Shown piece after piece: positions 7,939 through 16,951 of a stretch of DNA of 64,000 bases. How positions within the stretch are numbered: the first letter of the stretch is position 1; each line of letters begins with the position of its first letter. The position numbers and the translations under genes were made by a program. Source of the DNA: SIG455 sp045646385. Its GTDB lineage: Bacteria; Bacillota; Clostridia; UMGS1810. Below the pieces are notes generated by a model, which did not search any database, had not been told where the DNA came from, and was given only the letters and a program-made list of their open reading frames with translations. The stretch is from assembly GCA_045646385.1 (NCBI GenBank), contig JAZRKQ010000002.1, positions 119,941 through 183,940 on the forward strand, in the 5' to 3' direction.

Positions 7939-8799
7939 TTATTTTATATTATCGCTTATTTTAGCATATTCCTCAATCGAGAGTGTTTCACCGCGTCGGC
8001 GTGGGTCTATGCCGAGGCTTTCGAGCATTTGCGAAAGTTCGTCTTTACTCATAGAAAAAGCATTACTGTTTGAAAGTGTGTTCAAAAGGGTTTTACGTCT
8101 TTGAGCAAAGGCAGCTTTTACGACTTTAAACAGCATTTTTTCGTCATTGACCTTAACCGACGGTTCGCTGAGCAAATCAAGGCGGATAACCTCTGACGTT
8201 ACCTTTGGCGGTGGCATAAACGAATCCGGCGGTGCAATGGCAACAGGCGTTGCGGTGCAGCGGTACTGAACAGAAAGAGTTATCGCTCCGTAATCTTTTC
8301 CGCCGGGTGCAGCGGCAAGGCGGTCGGCAACTTCTTTTTGAATCATAACTGTTATAGAGTCAATATTGAATCCGCCCTCTATCAAAAGCATAAGAATCGG
8401 GGTAGTTATGTAATACGGAAGATTTGCCACAACCTTAATTCTACTCTCTGCTCCAAACTCATCTGCAATAAGGGTATTTAAATCAATCTTTAAAATATCG
8501 CCGCGTACAATTTTAAGATTATCGCACTCGGCAAGATTTTCTGTTAAAATATCTGCCGCCATATCGTCTATCTCTACCGCTACAACCTTTTTGGCAGCAG
8601 CACACAAACGCTGGGTAAGTGTACCGAAACCGGGACCAATCTCAAGCACGTATGTATTTTCATCAATGCCTGAGCCGTCTACGATTTTATCTAAGACGTC
8701 CTCGTCAATCAAAAAATTCTGACCGAGTGATTTTGAAAATCTGAATCCTTTTTCGGCAAGGATTGATTTAATTACTGCAGGTGATGCTAAATTTCGCAT
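7939..8799 (-). CDS. rsmA: 16S rRNA dimethyladenosine transferase RsmA (KsgA)
   Basis: Dimethylates the two adjacent adenosines near the 3' end of 16S rRNA during small-subunit assembly. At 286 residues it has normal length. The SAM-binding region is visible: SKSLGQNFLIDEDVLDKIV, then VLEIGPGFGTLTQRL around 51-65, and the catalytic NLPYYITTPIL around 125. C-terminal RRKTLLNTL and LGIDPRRRGETLSIEEY are family hallmarks. It begins 14 bases after noc and is the last gene of the ileS-rsmG-noc-rsmA stretch. Confidence 0.97.
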   Translation of the reverse strand: MRNLASPAVIKSILAEKGFRFSKSLGQNFLIDEDVLDKIVDGSGIDENTYVLEIGPGFGTLTQRLCAAAKKVVAVEIDDMAADILTENLAECDNLKIVRGDILKIDLNTLIADEFGAESRIKVVANLPYYITTPILMLLIEGGFNIDSITVMIQKEVADRLAAAPGGKDYGAITLSVQYRCTATPVAIAPPDSFMPPPKVTSEVIRLDLLSEPSVKVNDEKMLFKVVKAAFAQRRKTLLNTLSNSNAFSMSKDELSQMLESLGIDPRRRGETLSIEEYAKISDNIK

Positions 8800-8813
8800 A
8801 TAGTATTACCTTT

Positions 8814-9641
8814 CTAACTTGTTTTAGGAATTTTAATTACATATTCATAATAATCGTCAAACTCCGTCTGTTGAGATACGGCGCTTATGCCCGACTCTAT
8901 CATAACAGAAACGGCACGGTTTATGGTGTTCATAAAAATGCGCACGTCTTTCATTATACCTGTACGCTTTGGAACAGCCTTGAATTCGGGCTCTTTTTTT
9001 GCTTCCAAAAGTTTATCTATGTAGGCATCTGTTTCGCTGACGTTATATGAATTATCACATATTTTTTTAAGTGCTTCAAGTTGCTTGTCCTCATCAGGAA
9101 TACGCAAAAGTGCCCTTGCGTGGCGCTCAGTAAGGTTATGCTCAACAAGTGATGCCTTAACACTTTCGGGCAAGCGCAGAAGTCTTAACTTATTTGCAAT
9201 GGTTGACTGATTCTTACCGAGTTTTGCGGCAATCTGCTCCTGAGTGAATCCGTGTATTGCTATGAGTGCACTATAGGCTTCTGCTTCCTCCATAAACGAC
9301 AAATCCTGTCTTTGCAAATTTTCAACCAATGCGACGGCGGCGCTGTCGCTATCGCTCATTTCGACAACAATGGCAGGAATTTTTTCAAGCCCTGCGTGTT
9401 TTGCCGCCCGCAAACGTCTTTCACCGGCAACAAGTTCGTAAAGCGTAGGCGAAACTTTGCGCACGGTAATCGGTTGCAATATGCCGTATTGCCTGATTGA
9501 CTGGCTCATTTCCTCCAATGCCGGACCGTCAAAATTCTTTCTCGGCTGAAATGGGTTGGGCAGAATTTTATCTACCGGTATCTGAGCAATATTGTCCTTT
9601 GGCAGATACTGCTCTTTTATCATTGATATCATATCCATCAT
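8814..9641 (-). CDS. noc: ParB-family nucleoid occlusion protein Noc
   Basis: 275 residues from the ATG at 9641, chosen because AGGAGG lies seven bases upstream; the open frame continues to 9809 without family similarity. The ParB CTPase/N-terminal region is clear: IPVDKILPNPFQPRKNF, then GERRLRAAKHAGLEKIPAIV with the GERR box, and LVENLQRQDLSFMEEAEAY. The HTH is in LGKNQSTIANKLRLLRLP. The C-terminus (DVRIFMNTINRAV...YYEYVIKIPK) matches Noc rather than Spo0J, from my memory of the Bacillus protein. Noc binds dispersed sites and the membrane to keep division away from the nucleoid. Its neighbour rsmG is also its neighbour in Bacillus, but no parA follows. Confidence 0.85.
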   Translation of the reverse strand: MMDMISMIKEQYLPKDNIAQIPVDKILPNPFQPRKNFDGPALEEMSQSIRQYGILQPITVRKVSPTLYELVAGERRLRAAKHAGLEKIPAIVVEMSDSDSAAVALVENLQRQDLSFMEEAEAYSALIAIHGFTQEQIAAKLGKNQSTIANKLRLLRLPESVKASLVEHNLTERHARALLRIPDEDKQLEALKKICDNSYNVSETDAYIDKLLEAKKEPEFKAVPKRTGIMKDVRIFMNTINRAVSVMIESGISAVSQQTEFDDYYEYVIKIPKTS

Positions 9642-9691
9642 TTGTATGCCTCCTGATTTCGGAAAGTTTTGGAATATTTTTCCATATTCAC

Positions 9692-9700
9692 AGTATAACA
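9692..9700 (-). promoter_or_regulatory. Candidate extended -10 promoter for noc
   Basis: Minus strand reads TGTTATACT, a TGN extended -10 with TATACT, about 50 bases before the noc start. Just upstream lies an imperfect inverted repeat ATTTCCC-N5-GAGAAAT that loosely resembles Noc half-sites; that link is speculative. Confidence 0.45.
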
Positions 9701-9747
9701 TACATTTCTCGTGATGGGAAATAAAATCGTTCGTAAAATATCGACAA

Positions 9748-10443
9748 TTAAAGAGGCATTTTAGCAGGCTTAGGCGCACTTCTTGGATACTTTTGCGGTA
9801 TTGGCGCAACTTTTTTTATAATTACAAGATTATGCTGTAAATCTGTTGTGGGGATATCATAAGGAATAACCTTTTCCACCTTGCCACCAAGTATTTTGAT
9901 GGCGTTTTTGGCGTTTGAAATTTCCTCCTCTGCATTAGGTCCTTTCATACTTACAAAGTAGCCGCCTACTTTAACAAACGGCAGGCACAGTTCGCTTAAT
10001 GTTGAAAGATTTGCCACGGCACGCGATACTGCTACGTCAAATTTTTCACGCAATGCACCATCTCTGCCGCCATCTTCCGCCCTTGCATGAACGGTAGTTA
10101 TATCAGTAAGTTCAAGTGCTGATATAACCTCGTTCAAAAAGTTAAGTCTTTTAGCCAAAGAATCGAGCAAGGTTACTTTTAAACCACTATTGGCTATCTT
10201 CAACGGAATGGCTGGAAAACCAGCGCCCGTGCCTACATCTATTAAAGATATGCCGTCTGATAAAACACCGCTTTTTACACACATTAAAGAGTCCAAAAAG
10301 TGTTTTGTTACAACGTCATATTCCTCTGTAATAGCGGTAAGGTTAATCTTTTCGTTCCACTCTAAAAGCAGTTCAAAGTATTTTTCAAACTTATCAGCCT
10401 GAATATCAGAAACACCATATTCAAGAAGAAGTTTTTTATCCAT
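9748..10443 (-). CDS. rsmG: 16S rRNA m7G527 methyltransferase RsmG (GidB)
   Basis: Methylates N7 of G527 in 16S rRNA using SAM. The 231 residues show the family pattern: LLLEWNEKINLTAITEEYDVVTKHFLDSL in the N-terminal third, SAM-binding LIDVGTGAGFPAIPLKI around 64-80 and VSRAVANLSTLSELCLPFVK. It follows ileS across a terminator hairpin and has its own TTAGGAGAG ribosome site. The pairing with noc downstream mirrors the rsmG-noc pair usually found near oriC, but the other oriC genes (mnmE, mnmG) are not here. Confidence 0.96.
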   Translation of the reverse strand: MDKKLLLEYGVSDIQADKFEKYFELLLEWNEKINLTAITEEYDVVTKHFLDSLMCVKSGVLSDGISLIDVGTGAGFPAIPLKIANSGLKVTLLDSLAKRLNFLNEVISALELTDITTVHARAEDGGRDGALREKFDVAVSRAVANLSTLSELCLPFVKVGGYFVSMKGPNAEEEISNAKNAIKILGGKVEKVIPYDIPTTDLQHNLVIIKKVAPIPQKYPRSAPKPAKMPL

Positions 10444-10462
10444 ATTACTCTCCTAAGAAAAA

Positions 10463-10481
10463 GGGGCGGATATTCCGCCCC
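10463..10481 (-). terminator. Terminator after ileS
   Basis: GGGGCGGA / TCCGCCCC arms with a 3-base loop, followed on the minus strand by TTTTTCTT. It separates ileS from rsmG and closes the long zapA-to-ileS run. Confidence 0.85.
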
Positions 10482-10490
10482 GTATTATAA

Positions 10491-13286
10491 TTATTCAGAA
10501 ATAGCGTCCGCACATCTTGCGCAAAGTGTGGGGTGGTCACTATTTGAGCCAACTGTATCGCTGAACATCCAGCAACGCTCACATTTTTCGCCATCAGCGG
10601 CAGTAACCTTAATTGAAAGGTTTGCAACTTCTTCGGCTTTATAAGCGCTATCGTCTGTGCCTTTTTCTACGCTGACACCCGAAACGATAAATATTGTTAC
10701 AAGGTCATCTTCGTTCTCTTTCAAGAAATCGTATGTTGCACCGTCTGCAATAAGTTTAACGTGTGCATTGAGTGAGTGACCGATAACTTTTTCGCCTCTT
10801 GCAAGTTCAAGCGCTTTGCTGACATCGGAACGTACTTTCAAAAGCAGTTCGTATTTTTCGTTGAGTTTCTCGTCGTTGAGCAAATCACAACCGCATGCTT
10901 CAGGAATATCGTTAAATGTTATGCTGTAGAGATTGTCGCTTTCAGTATGCGGCATCTCTGCCCATATTTCCTCTGATGTGAAGCAGAGAACAGGTGCAAG
11001 CAATTTAACAAGAATACCAAGTATTTTATAAATAGCGGTCTGTGCGCTTCTACGGTCAGCACTTGACGGTTTTGTAGTATAGAGTCTGTCTTTGATAACG
11101 TCAAGATAGAAGTTACTCATATCTACAACGCAGAAATTATGAATTGCGTGGTAGAGAATGTGGAAATCGTACTCGTCGTAGCCGTTACGAACACGTGATA
11201 TAAGCGCATTCGCCTTAGAAAGTGCCCAGCGGTCAATTTCCATAAGGTCAGCGGTTTCAACCATATCCTTATTGGGGTCGAAATCGTAAAGGTTACCAAG
11301 GATATAACGCGCAGTGTTTCTTATCTTGCGGTAACTTTCAGAAAGTTGCTTCAGTATATTTTCGCTCATACGCATATCGGTTTTAAAATCCGCTGTAACA
11401 ACCCACAAACGGAGAATATCAACACCGTATTTTTTAGCAACCTCTAACGGGTCTATTACATTACCCTTTGATTTGGACATCTTTTTGCCCTCATCATCAA
11501 TTGTCATACCGTGGGTAAGAACTTCTTTATAAGGTGCTTTGCCTGTTACGGCAACGCTTGTAAGCATTGATGACTGGAACCAGCCTCTGTACTGGTCGTT
11601 ACCCTCAAGGTAAAGGTCTGCGGGCCACTGCTGGTCTTCTCTCTGTTCGCAAACTGCAAAGTGCGATGAGCCGGAGTCAAACCAAACGTCCATGATATCA
11701 TGTTCTTTTGTAAACTCTGTGCAGCCGCACTCGTGGCATTTATAGCCTTCAGGTAGAATTTCGCTTGCATCCATTGCATACCATGCAGAGCAACCTTTTT
11801 CCCTGAACAGGTCAGAAATTATCTTGATTGTTTCGGGGTTAATGATTTCCTTGCCGCAATCTTTACAATAGAAAATCGGAATTGGAACACCCCACAGACG
11901 CTGACGTGAAATACACCAGTCGCCACGGTCTTCTATCATTTTTCTTATTCTTTCTTCGCCCCACTTCGGCACCCATTTAACAGAATCAACTGCGGCTAAA
12001 GCGTCTTTTTTGAATGCATCTATAGATGCAAACCACTGCTCTGTAGCACGGAAGATAATGGGTTTACCGCATCTCCAGCAGTGCGGATACTGGTGGATAA
12101 TAGGCTCTACTTTAACAAGTGAGTTTGTAGAAAGTAACTGGTCTATAATCTTCTGGTTGGATTCCTCATAGAAAAGGCCTGCAAACTGACCGGCTTCTTC
12201 TGTAAGGTAACCTTTATTATCTACGGGAACAACTATCGGCAGGTCGTAGTCCTTACAAGCCACATAGTCCTCTGCACCATGACCGGGAGCGGTGTGTACA
12301 CAACCTGTACCTGCATCCAATGTTACATGGTCGCCTAAGATAACTAAAGAATCTCTGTCTAAGAAAGGATGGCGGCATGTGATATTTTCAAGTTCTGAGC
12401 CGATAAATGTTTTAACTATCTCATAATCGTCTGCCTCGGCAATACCTGCAAATGCTGCGGCGAGGTCTTTTGCAACAACATAATACTCGCCCTTTGCAGA
12501 CATAAGGCAATATTCAAAATTGGGATTGAGCGCAATAGCAACGTTGCCGGGGAGTGTCCATGTAGTGGTTGTCCAGATTACAAAGAAGATTTTATCTTTG
12601 TCGAATCCGTCAAACATACCCTTATCGTCATTCACCTGGAATTTAACATAAATTGAATTTGTTTTATCTTCAGCATATTCGATTTCTGCTTCAGCAAGCG
12701 CTGTTTCGCAATCAGTACACCAGTAAACAGGTTTTTTGCCTTTGTAGATAAAGTTTTTCTCAGCCATTTTGCCGAAAACTTCAATCTGCTTAGCCTCAAA
12801 CTCGGGCTGGAGTGTAATATACGGATTTTCATAGTCGCCGATAACACCCAGACGTTTAAACTGTTCTTTCTGGTTATCTATATACTTCATAGCAAATTCA
12901 TGGCATAACTCTCTGAATTTAACAGGGCTTAATTCCTCTTTATTAATCTTGAGTTTTTTAATAGCCTGAATTTCAATAGGCAGACCGTGGGTATCCCAAC
13001 CGGGCACAAACGGAGCCTGATAGCCTGTCATATTTTTATAGCGTACTATGATATCCTTTAAAATTTTATTAAGTGCGTGTCCCAAGTGGATATCGCCGTT
13101 GGCAAAGGGTGGGCCGTCGTGCAAAACGAACTTGGGCTTGCCTGCATTATGTTCCATAAGTTTATAATACAGACCGTCCTCGTCCCATTTTTTTACCATG
13201 TCGGGTTCCTTCTGAGGAAGGTTTGCACGCATAGAAAATTCTGTTTTCGGAAGATTTAATGTTTTACCGTAATCCTGCTGTTCCAA
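10491..13286 (-). CDS. ileS: Isoleucyl-tRNA synthetase
   Basis: Charges tRNA-Ile. The 931-residue bacterial-type enzyme shows the HIGH-box equivalent GDIHLGHALNKILKD near residue 65, the editing domain in the middle, and KKMSKSKGN near residue 602. The C-terminal zinc finger is CERCWMF...CARCADAI at about 900-928. The start is a TTG at 13286, ten bases after AGGAG. It lies only 21 bases after divIVA, so there is no room for a T-box leader, and transcription must come from further upstream. A strong terminator follows. Confidence 0.98.
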   Translation of the reverse strand: MEQQDYGKTLNLPKTEFSMRANLPQKEPDMVKKWDEDGLYYKLMEHNAGKPKFVLHDGPPFANGDIHLGHALNKILKDIIVRYKNMTGYQAPFVPGWDTHGLPIEIQAIKKLKINKEELSPVKFRELCHEFAMKYIDNQKEQFKRLGVIGDYENPYITLQPEFEAKQIEVFGKMAEKNFIYKGKKPVYWCTDCETALAEAEIEYAEDKTNSIYVKFQVNDDKGMFDGFDKDKIFFVIWTTTTWTLPGNVAIALNPNFEYCLMSAKGEYYVVAKDLAAAFAGIAEADDYEIVKTFIGSELENITCRHPFLDRDSLVILGDHVTLDAGTGCVHTAPGHGAEDYVACKDYDLPIVVPVDNKGYLTEEAGQFAGLFYEESNQKIIDQLLSTNSLVKVEPIIHQYPHCWRCGKPIIFRATEQWFASIDAFKKDALAAVDSVKWVPKWGEERIRKMIEDRGDWCISRQRLWGVPIPIFYCKDCGKEIINPETIKIISDLFREKGCSAWYAMDASEILPEGYKCHECGCTEFTKEHDIMDVWFDSGSSHFAVCEQREDQQWPADLYLEGNDQYRGWFQSSMLTSVAVTGKAPYKEVLTHGMTIDDEGKKMSKSKGNVIDPLEVAKKYGVDILRLWVVTADFKTDMRMSENILKQLSESYRKIRNTARYILGNLYDFDPNKDMVETADLMEIDRWALSKANALISRVRNGYDEYDFHILYHAIHNFCVVDMSNFYLDVIKDRLYTTKPSSADRRSAQTAIYKILGILVKLLAPVLCFTSEEIWAEMPHTESDNLYSITFNDIPEACGCDLLNDEKLNEKYELLLKVRSDVSKALELARGEKVIGHSLNAHVKLIADGATYDFLKENEDDLVTIFIVSGVSVEKGTDDSAYKAEEVANLSIKVTAADGEKCERCWMFSDTVGSNSDHPTLCARCADAISE

Positions 13287-13307
13287 TTTGTAACAACTCC
13301 TAACTTT

Positions 13308-13784
13308 TCATTTAACTTCAATGTCATTTTCAGCAGATGATGCCGCATCCGAAGATTTGAGCGAATCTATCTGTGAGGTCAGCATGCCTATCATGCGGGC
13401 CTTAAAAAGTTCTGTTGAACGTTTTATATTTTCAGCCTCTTTGGTAGCCTCCATAGCCGAACGCATAGCGTTTTCAACTATATCTTTAGCCTGCTTTTCA
13501 GCAGCCTCAACAGTAAGACGTGCCTTTTCGTCGGCGGTCTTGCGCACCTCATCGCCCGTGCTTTGAGCAACTAAAAGCGCATTCTGCATAGTTTCCTCTA
13601 TAGATTTATAATGCTCCAAAGCGCTGTTTAACATATTGATTTTATCATTCAAATCAATATTGTTTTTATACATAGTTTCATAATCGCGCAGTACCAGTTC
13701 CAAAAATTCTTCTACTTCGGCTTTTTTATAGCCCATGGCACCGCTTGTAAATCTTTTATTTTGAATATCTAACGGAGTAAGCAT
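13308..13784 (-). CDS. divIVA: DivIVA-domain cell division/polarity protein
   Basis: Membrane-curvature sensing coiled-coil protein that marks poles and septa. In 158 residues it shows the DivIVA N-terminal signature MLTPLDIQNKRFTSGAMGYKKAEVEEFLELVLRDYE, split in the evidence here as LTPLDIQNKRF and GYKKAEVEEFL, followed by two coiled-coil stretches rich in Ala, Glu and Lys (about 30-70 and 75-140). The Gly-Tyr pair and preceding hydrophobics fit the membrane-binding crossed loop. It is between ylmH and ileS, the classical position in the Gram-positive division cluster. Confidence 0.94.
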   Translation of the reverse strand: MLTPLDIQNKRFTSGAMGYKKAEVEEFLELVLRDYETMYKNNIDLNDKINMLNSALEHYKSIEETMQNALLVAQSTGDEVRKTADEKARLTVEAAEKQAKDIVENAMRSAMEATKEAENIKRSTELFKARMIGMLTSQIDSLKSSDAASSAENDIEVK

Positions 13785-13812
13785 GAGTATTCCCCTCTTT
13801 TGCTTTAGTTTA

Positions 13813-14577
13813 TTATATAAAATGTCTTATATTTATTTTTATTCTGCCTTTACGAGTAGTTGAGCAATCGGTATCTATAATCATTTTGCCGTAACCTCTT
13901 GCAGATATAACATCGCCCGATTTTATACGTGCGGATACGGATTTGGCAATATCATAGTTCACCTGAACAAATCCGCGTTCAACAAGTTCACACGACACAT
14001 CGCGGCTTTTGCCTATAGCGGCAGAGAGCACACAGTCAAGCCTCAGCGATGCAACCGATGCAGATTGTTCGTTAAACTTACGCTCAACATACACATCGTC
14101 AACCTCGCAAACTGTGCACATAACATTTGCAGATGCAACTTTGTCCAGATTAAGGCATATAAATTCTGCAACTGCCAAATCACAAAACATAACGGCATGG
14201 TCAGTTTCCATAATTATATCGCCAATCTTTTCCCTTTTTATTCCTAAAGAAAGCACTGCACCAAGATAATCACGATGTGAAAATACACTTCTATCTTTGG
14301 CGCAAATCTTAACCGCCACAATCGGATAATACGTATATGCATCTTCATCAGGGCAAAATGCAATAATCCTTCGTTCAGCATCATTATATCCGCCAAACTG
14401 TTTTATAACAAAACTGCCTCTGCACCTTGCTGATGCAATAGCGGCTTCTCTCGGATTTAAGAATGGCGAGTACATTACCACACCCGCTTTTTCGCATCTT
14501 TCTGCCAAATCGAGCAGATGAGAGATAAGAATTTTCTCATCCCCCTCTAATCCCTGCAGAAGATTGGTTTTATTCAT
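13813..14577 (-). CDS. ylmH: YlmH-like S4-domain RNA-binding protein
   Basis: 254 residues with a C-terminal S4 RNA-binding domain (about 178-240: VASLRLDCVLSAAIGKSRDVSCELVERGFVQVNYDIA). The N-terminal part with YSPFLNPREAAIA is specific to the YlmH family. Bacillus YlmH has been linked to ribosome quality control by binding stalled large subunits, and the gene belongs to the sepF-ylmH-divIVA cluster. Here the RqcH gene at 60.6 kb is a plausible functional partner, though not linked. It begins directly after the sepF stop. Confidence 0.92.
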   Translation of the reverse strand: MNKTNLLQGLEGDEKILISHLLDLAERCEKAGVVMYSPFLNPREAAIASARCRGSFVIKQFGGYNDAERRIIAFCPDEDAYTYYPIVAVKICAKDRSVFSHRDYLGAVLSLGIKREKIGDIIMETDHAVMFCDLAVAEFICLNLDKVASANVMCTVCEVDDVYVERKFNEQSASVASLRLDCVLSAAIGKSRDVSCELVERGFVQVNYDIAKSVSARIKSGDVISARGYGKMIIDTDCSTTRKGRIKINIRHFI

Positions 14578-14578
14578 A

Positions 14579-15022
14579 TTAATCTAAATCGAAAAGACCG
14601 TTTGATTTGAGTTCGCTGCTGAAATCACCCATAATGCCAACATTATAAGGAGCCAGAAGCAGAATTCCGTTGGCAACTTTCTGCATACTGCCGTCAAGTG
14701 CGTATACGGCACCGCTTAAAAAGTCTACCATTTTACGTGCATCGTCTTTATCAAGTCTTTCAAGGTTTACTACAACCGGTTTTTTACTCTTTAAATGGTC
14801 TGCAATATCCTGTGAATCATTATAAGATGTAGGCTGAATTACCACAACTTTAAGTTGTGTTGTTGTGTGGATATTAACCACTTTGCCTTTTTTAAGTCCA
14901 AAACCGCCTGATGCGGGTTCTTCCTCGTAACGTCTTGGTTCGTAAACAGGAGTTTCCTCTACTACGTCTTCCTCTTCACTCAAACCCATAACGTTCATCA
15001 TCTTATTCATGAAATTTCCCAT
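14579..15022 (-). CDS. sepF: Cell division protein SepF
   Basis: Membrane anchor and organiser of FtsZ filaments. The 147 residues begin with the amphipathic membrane-targeting helix MGNFMNKMMNVMGL, then an acidic linker with EEDVVEETPVYEPRRYEEE, and the conserved SepF fold from about residue 55: VVVIQPTSYNDSQDIADHL, VVNLERLDKDDARKMVDFLSGAVYAL and ILLLAPYNVGIMGD. Ribosome site AAGGGGGC. It sits between yggS and ylmH as in other Firmicutes. Confidence 0.96.
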   Translation of the reverse strand: MGNFMNKMMNVMGLSEEEDVVEETPVYEPRRYEEEPASGGFGLKKGKVVNIHTTTQLKVVVIQPTSYNDSQDIADHLKSKKPVVVNLERLDKDDARKMVDFLSGAVYALDGSMQKVANGILLLAPYNVGIMGDFSSELKSNGLFDLD

Positions 15023-15052
15023 TATAAATGCCCCCTTAGCATATTTTATATA

Positions 15053-15730
15053 TTATTGAAAAAGTCCTCTGCCTACACGCACAATATTTGCGCCTTCTTC
15101 AATTGCTATATCAAAATCGTTGCTCATGCCCATAGACAAATATTCCATACTAACATTATCATATTTTTTTGACGATATGTCAACATATTTTTTGTATAAA
15201 GACGAAAAAATCTTGCGTATTTCGCTCTCAGGTGCACCAAGCGGTGCCATTGTCATAAGTCCTTTTACGAAAAGACCATTAATACCGGCACATTGCTCAA
15301 CCATTTCATCAACAAAGTCAAGATTCATACCGTATTTGCTTTCTTCACCCGAAACATTTACCTCAAGCAAAATGTCTGTAGTAATACCCCGAGCCACAGA
15401 CTGTTTGCCGATTTCTTCTGCTAAACGCAGAGAATCTACAGAATGTATAAGTTTAACTTTACCGATAATGCTTTTAACCTTGTTGGTTTGCAAATGACCT
15501 ATTATATGCCAGGAGGCATCCGGAAGGTCATCATATTTTGAAAGCAGTTCCTGTACACGGTTTTCGCCAAGACTCGTTACACCGAGTTCCATAATCTCAC
15601 GGATTCTGTCTGCAGGAACGGTTTTTGTTACAGCAAGAAGCGTTATATCCTCTGCCCTTCTTCCCGATTTTGCACAGGCGGTATCAATTCTGTTGCGTAC
15701 GCTAAGCAAGTTATCTTTGATGTTCCCCAT
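15053..15730 (-). CDS. yggS: YggS-family pyridoxal 5'-phosphate homeostasis protein
   Basis: PLP-binding TIM-barrel protein that buffers the cofactor; no enzyme activity is firmly known. The 225 residues show the PLP-lysine motif LLAVTKTVPADRI near 28-40, GENRVQELLSKY, WHIIGHLQTNKVK and YLSMGMSNDFDIAIEEGANIVRVG at the end. Called YlmE in the Bacillus division cluster. Located 12 bases after the HlyD-like gene. Confidence 0.95.
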   Translation of the reverse strand: MGNIKDNLLSVRNRIDTACAKSGRRAEDITLLAVTKTVPADRIREIMELGVTSLGENRVQELLSKYDDLPDASWHIIGHLQTNKVKSIIGKVKLIHSVDSLRLAEEIGKQSVARGITTDILLEVNVSGEESKYGMNLDFVDEMVEQCAGINGLFVKGLMTMAPLGAPESEIRKIFSSLYKKYVDISSKKYDNVSMEYLSMGMSNDFDIAIEEGANIVRVGRGLFQ

Positions 15731-15742
15731 TTTATACCCCCG

Positions 15743-16951
15743 TTATCTTATAGCGATATTTTCGCCGACCTCTTTTGCATCTATTACAACCTCGTCATAA
15801 AGCAAAACAGAAGATGAGTCGGAATTGTTTTCTTTAGCAATTGCATAATCATCATCTTTATAAATGATATCTGCTTTTTTGAATTTCATTAATCCCTCTG
15901 TTACGGTGTATACTCCTTGAGTTCCGTTGTTTACACGTACTGCCTTGATCGGAATTTTAATGCCTGAATATTTATTTGTTATAAGAGTTATCGGTGTTTT
16001 ACGGTTTTTCATGGCATCATCACTATACTCTGTAACGGTTACGCCAACAACGCACTTTTTGCCGGACACGGGCGATATAGACGAAATTGTTGCGTTGTAT
16101 TCCTCAGCACTCTCGCCTATTTTAATATACACAGCCTGTCCCTCTTTGATTTCAGAGGCTCTTTTCTCGTCAACAAGCATAGCAATATACCACTCTACAT
16201 TGCTTACAATTTTACACACAGGCTGGTCTGCACCCTCAACAAGTTCCGGCTTAGTATCGGAAACAGTTTTAAAATCCTCTACCGTCATAGACTCAAGCGA
16301 TGCACCGCTTAAAACCTGTTCAAACCCATCAATATTAGTTGAATAAATGCCGGCTGACGGCGCATACAAATTCTGCTTTGCGGCAGAGAGCATCTGTTCG
16401 TATTGTGCCTTCTGTGATTGAAGTTCGTCAAGCATGGTGGCAACGCTTCCGCTTTCACCCGACACTTCAAGTTTTTTATCTATCAAAACGTTAAGGTCAC
16501 CTTTAAGTTCTGATACATGACGGATATTTTTATCGTTTATACTGATGATAAGGTCTGAAATACGTGTTGAAATATTACTTTCTATCTTTGCCTGGTCACC
16601 CTCAAAAACAAGGCTGTTTTCCTGCGCACCGGTAATCTCGGCAATACGTGCATTTACCTGCTTGAGTTTATTCTGTGTTTCTTTATCAACACTTCCGGTA
16701 TAAACAGAGGCAACCATCTTTCCGCGTTTAACAACATTATTTTCAACTGCAACGCTTTCTAAAACACCTGATGAATCAGAATTAATAACGGTTTCGTTCC
16801 TAATAATAATACCGTCGTACTCACCGGAATTTTCAATGGTATCATATTGCACCATTTCAGTTTCTACAGTCGGGTTTAAAAGTATTACTATATTCCACAG
16901 TTGAAATGCCACAAGGCAGAATATTAAAACATGCAGCAAAAACTTTTTCAT
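15743..16951 (-). CDS. HlyD-like membrane-anchored protein of the division cluster
   Basis: 402 residues with one N-terminal transmembrane segment (about 4-26: FLLHVLIFCLVAFQLWNIVILL) and a large extracytoplasmic part. Residues 45-90 form a lipoyl/barrel-sandwich half (GIIIRNETVINSDSSGVLESVAVENNVVKRGKMVA), a coiled coil runs from about 95 to 195, and the second half follows (YAPSAGIYSTNIDGF...). This is the layout of HlyD or RND adaptor proteins, but no transporter genes are adjacent. A gene of this type occurs between miaA/mutL and yggS-sepF in other Clostridia as far as I recall, suggesting an envelope role tied to division. The specific function is unknown. Confidence 0.8.
   Translation of the reverse strand: MKKFLLHVLIFCLVAFQLWNIVILLNPTVETEMVQYDTIENSGEYDGIIIRNETVINSDSSGVLESVAVENNVVKRGKMVASVYTGSVDKETQNKLKQVNARIAEITGAQENSLVFEGDQAKIESNISTRISDLIISINDKNIRHVSELKGDLNVLIDKKLEVSGESGSVATMLDELQSQKAQYEQMLSAAKQNLYAPSAGIYSTNIDGFEQVLSGASLESMTVEDFKTVSDTKPELVEGADQPVCKIVSNVEWYIAMLVDEKRASEIKEGQAVYIKIGESAEEYNATISSISPVSGKKCVVGVTVTEYSDDAMKNRKTPITLITNKYSGIKIPIKAVRVNNGTQGVYTVTEGLMKFKKADIIYKDDDYAIAKENNSDSSSVLLYDEVVIDAKEVGENIAIR

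Noticed and set aside
9661..9747. Noc-binding or parS site near noc
   Set aside because: Only an imperfect ATTTCCC-N5-GAGAAAT is seen; the known sites have no such spacer.
9642..9809. N-terminal extension of the noc reading frame
   Set aside because: It has no similarity to the family, contains the promoter, and the AGGAGG site supports the start at 9641.
13287..13307. T-box leader for ileS
   Set aside because: Only 21 bases lie between divIVA and ileS, too few for a T-box.
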